Assembly: GCF_003390845.1 (NCBI RefSeq)
Contig: NZ_QMEK01000001.1
Location: 1,488,001 to 1,552,000 of the forward strand
Origin: Tropicimonas sp. IMCC34043
GTDB lineage: Bacteria; Pseudomonadota; Alphaproteobacteria; Rhodobacterales; Rhodobacteraceae
Length of the DNA stretch: 64,000 nucleotides
Direction of reading: 5' to 3'
Below the pieces are notes generated by a model. That model was not told where the DNA came from. It saw only the letters and a program-made list of their open reading frames with translations, and searched no databases. Shown here one piece after another: positions 63,109 through 64,000 of this stretch (position 1 is its first letter; each line of letters starts with the position of its first letter). A program made the position numbers and the translations under genes.

Positions 63109-64000
<892 letters not shown>

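Overview
The window is high-GC chromosomal DNA, roughly two thirds G+C by eye, from an alphaproteobacterium. It most likely belongs to the Rhodobacterales (Rhodobacteraceae/Paracoccaceae). The grounds are the ATP-synthase zeta-type inhibitor at the left edge, the bamA-skp-fabZ-lpxA-lpxI-lpxB order, dnaG followed by rpoD, nrdR-ribD-ribE, the O2-independent ubiquinone genes ubiT-ubiU-ubiV, and a 3'-UTR repeat that I remember from this family. No species is named.

Layout. 1-14,330 is core metabolism: ATPase inhibitor, homocysteine methyltransferase, a radical SAM protein, sufE, rnd, purN-purM, tRNA-Ile(CAT), a DUF2892 protein behind a SqrR-type operator, an FAH hydrolase coupled to an aminotransferase, an AspT/YidE-type transporter, an EnvZ-like kinase and an MBL-fold hydrolase. 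tRNA-Asn (14,377-14,451) marks the edge of an accessory region that runs to about 21,600. It holds a lower-GC cargo block with an OLD-family ATPase/TOPRIM protein and a small partner, phage tail-fibre remnants with an unusual CtrA-like regulator, and a frameshifted tail of an RND efflux gene.

21,607-31,464 returns to core genes: pepF, ribE, ribD, nrdR, a YjbQ protein, ubiV-ubiU-ubiT, three tandem secreted paralogues and a mug-type glycosylase. 31,498-44,984 carries rpoD, dnaG, glutamate dehydrogenase, pirin, a TetR regulator, hom, glpX and recJ. Two tRNA-Glu genes (TTC and CTC) follow. 45,499-55,141 is transport and envelope stress: an RND permease and adaptor, a DedA-PAP2-LssY fusion, an MFS carrier, and an HxlR regulator divergent from a zinc-type alcohol dehydrogenase. 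55,313-62,067 is the outer-membrane and lipid A operon, read leftward from a good promoter before bamA. A DUF3611 membrane protein and the start of purL close the window.

How the genes work together. purM, purN and purL supply three steps of purine synthesis. ribD and ribE serve riboflavin synthesis and sit with nrdR. ubiTUV make ubiquinone without oxygen, which suggests a facultative anaerobe. bamA, skp and the lpx genes build the outer membrane. The points most worth a second look are the OLD/TOPRIM gene pair in the island, the DUF6456-like plus CtrA-like regulator beside tail genes, the sulfide-type operator, an amber-split YbjQ-like gene, the 3'-UTR repeat family, the long AT-rich hairpin before ubiT, and the secreted paralogue array.
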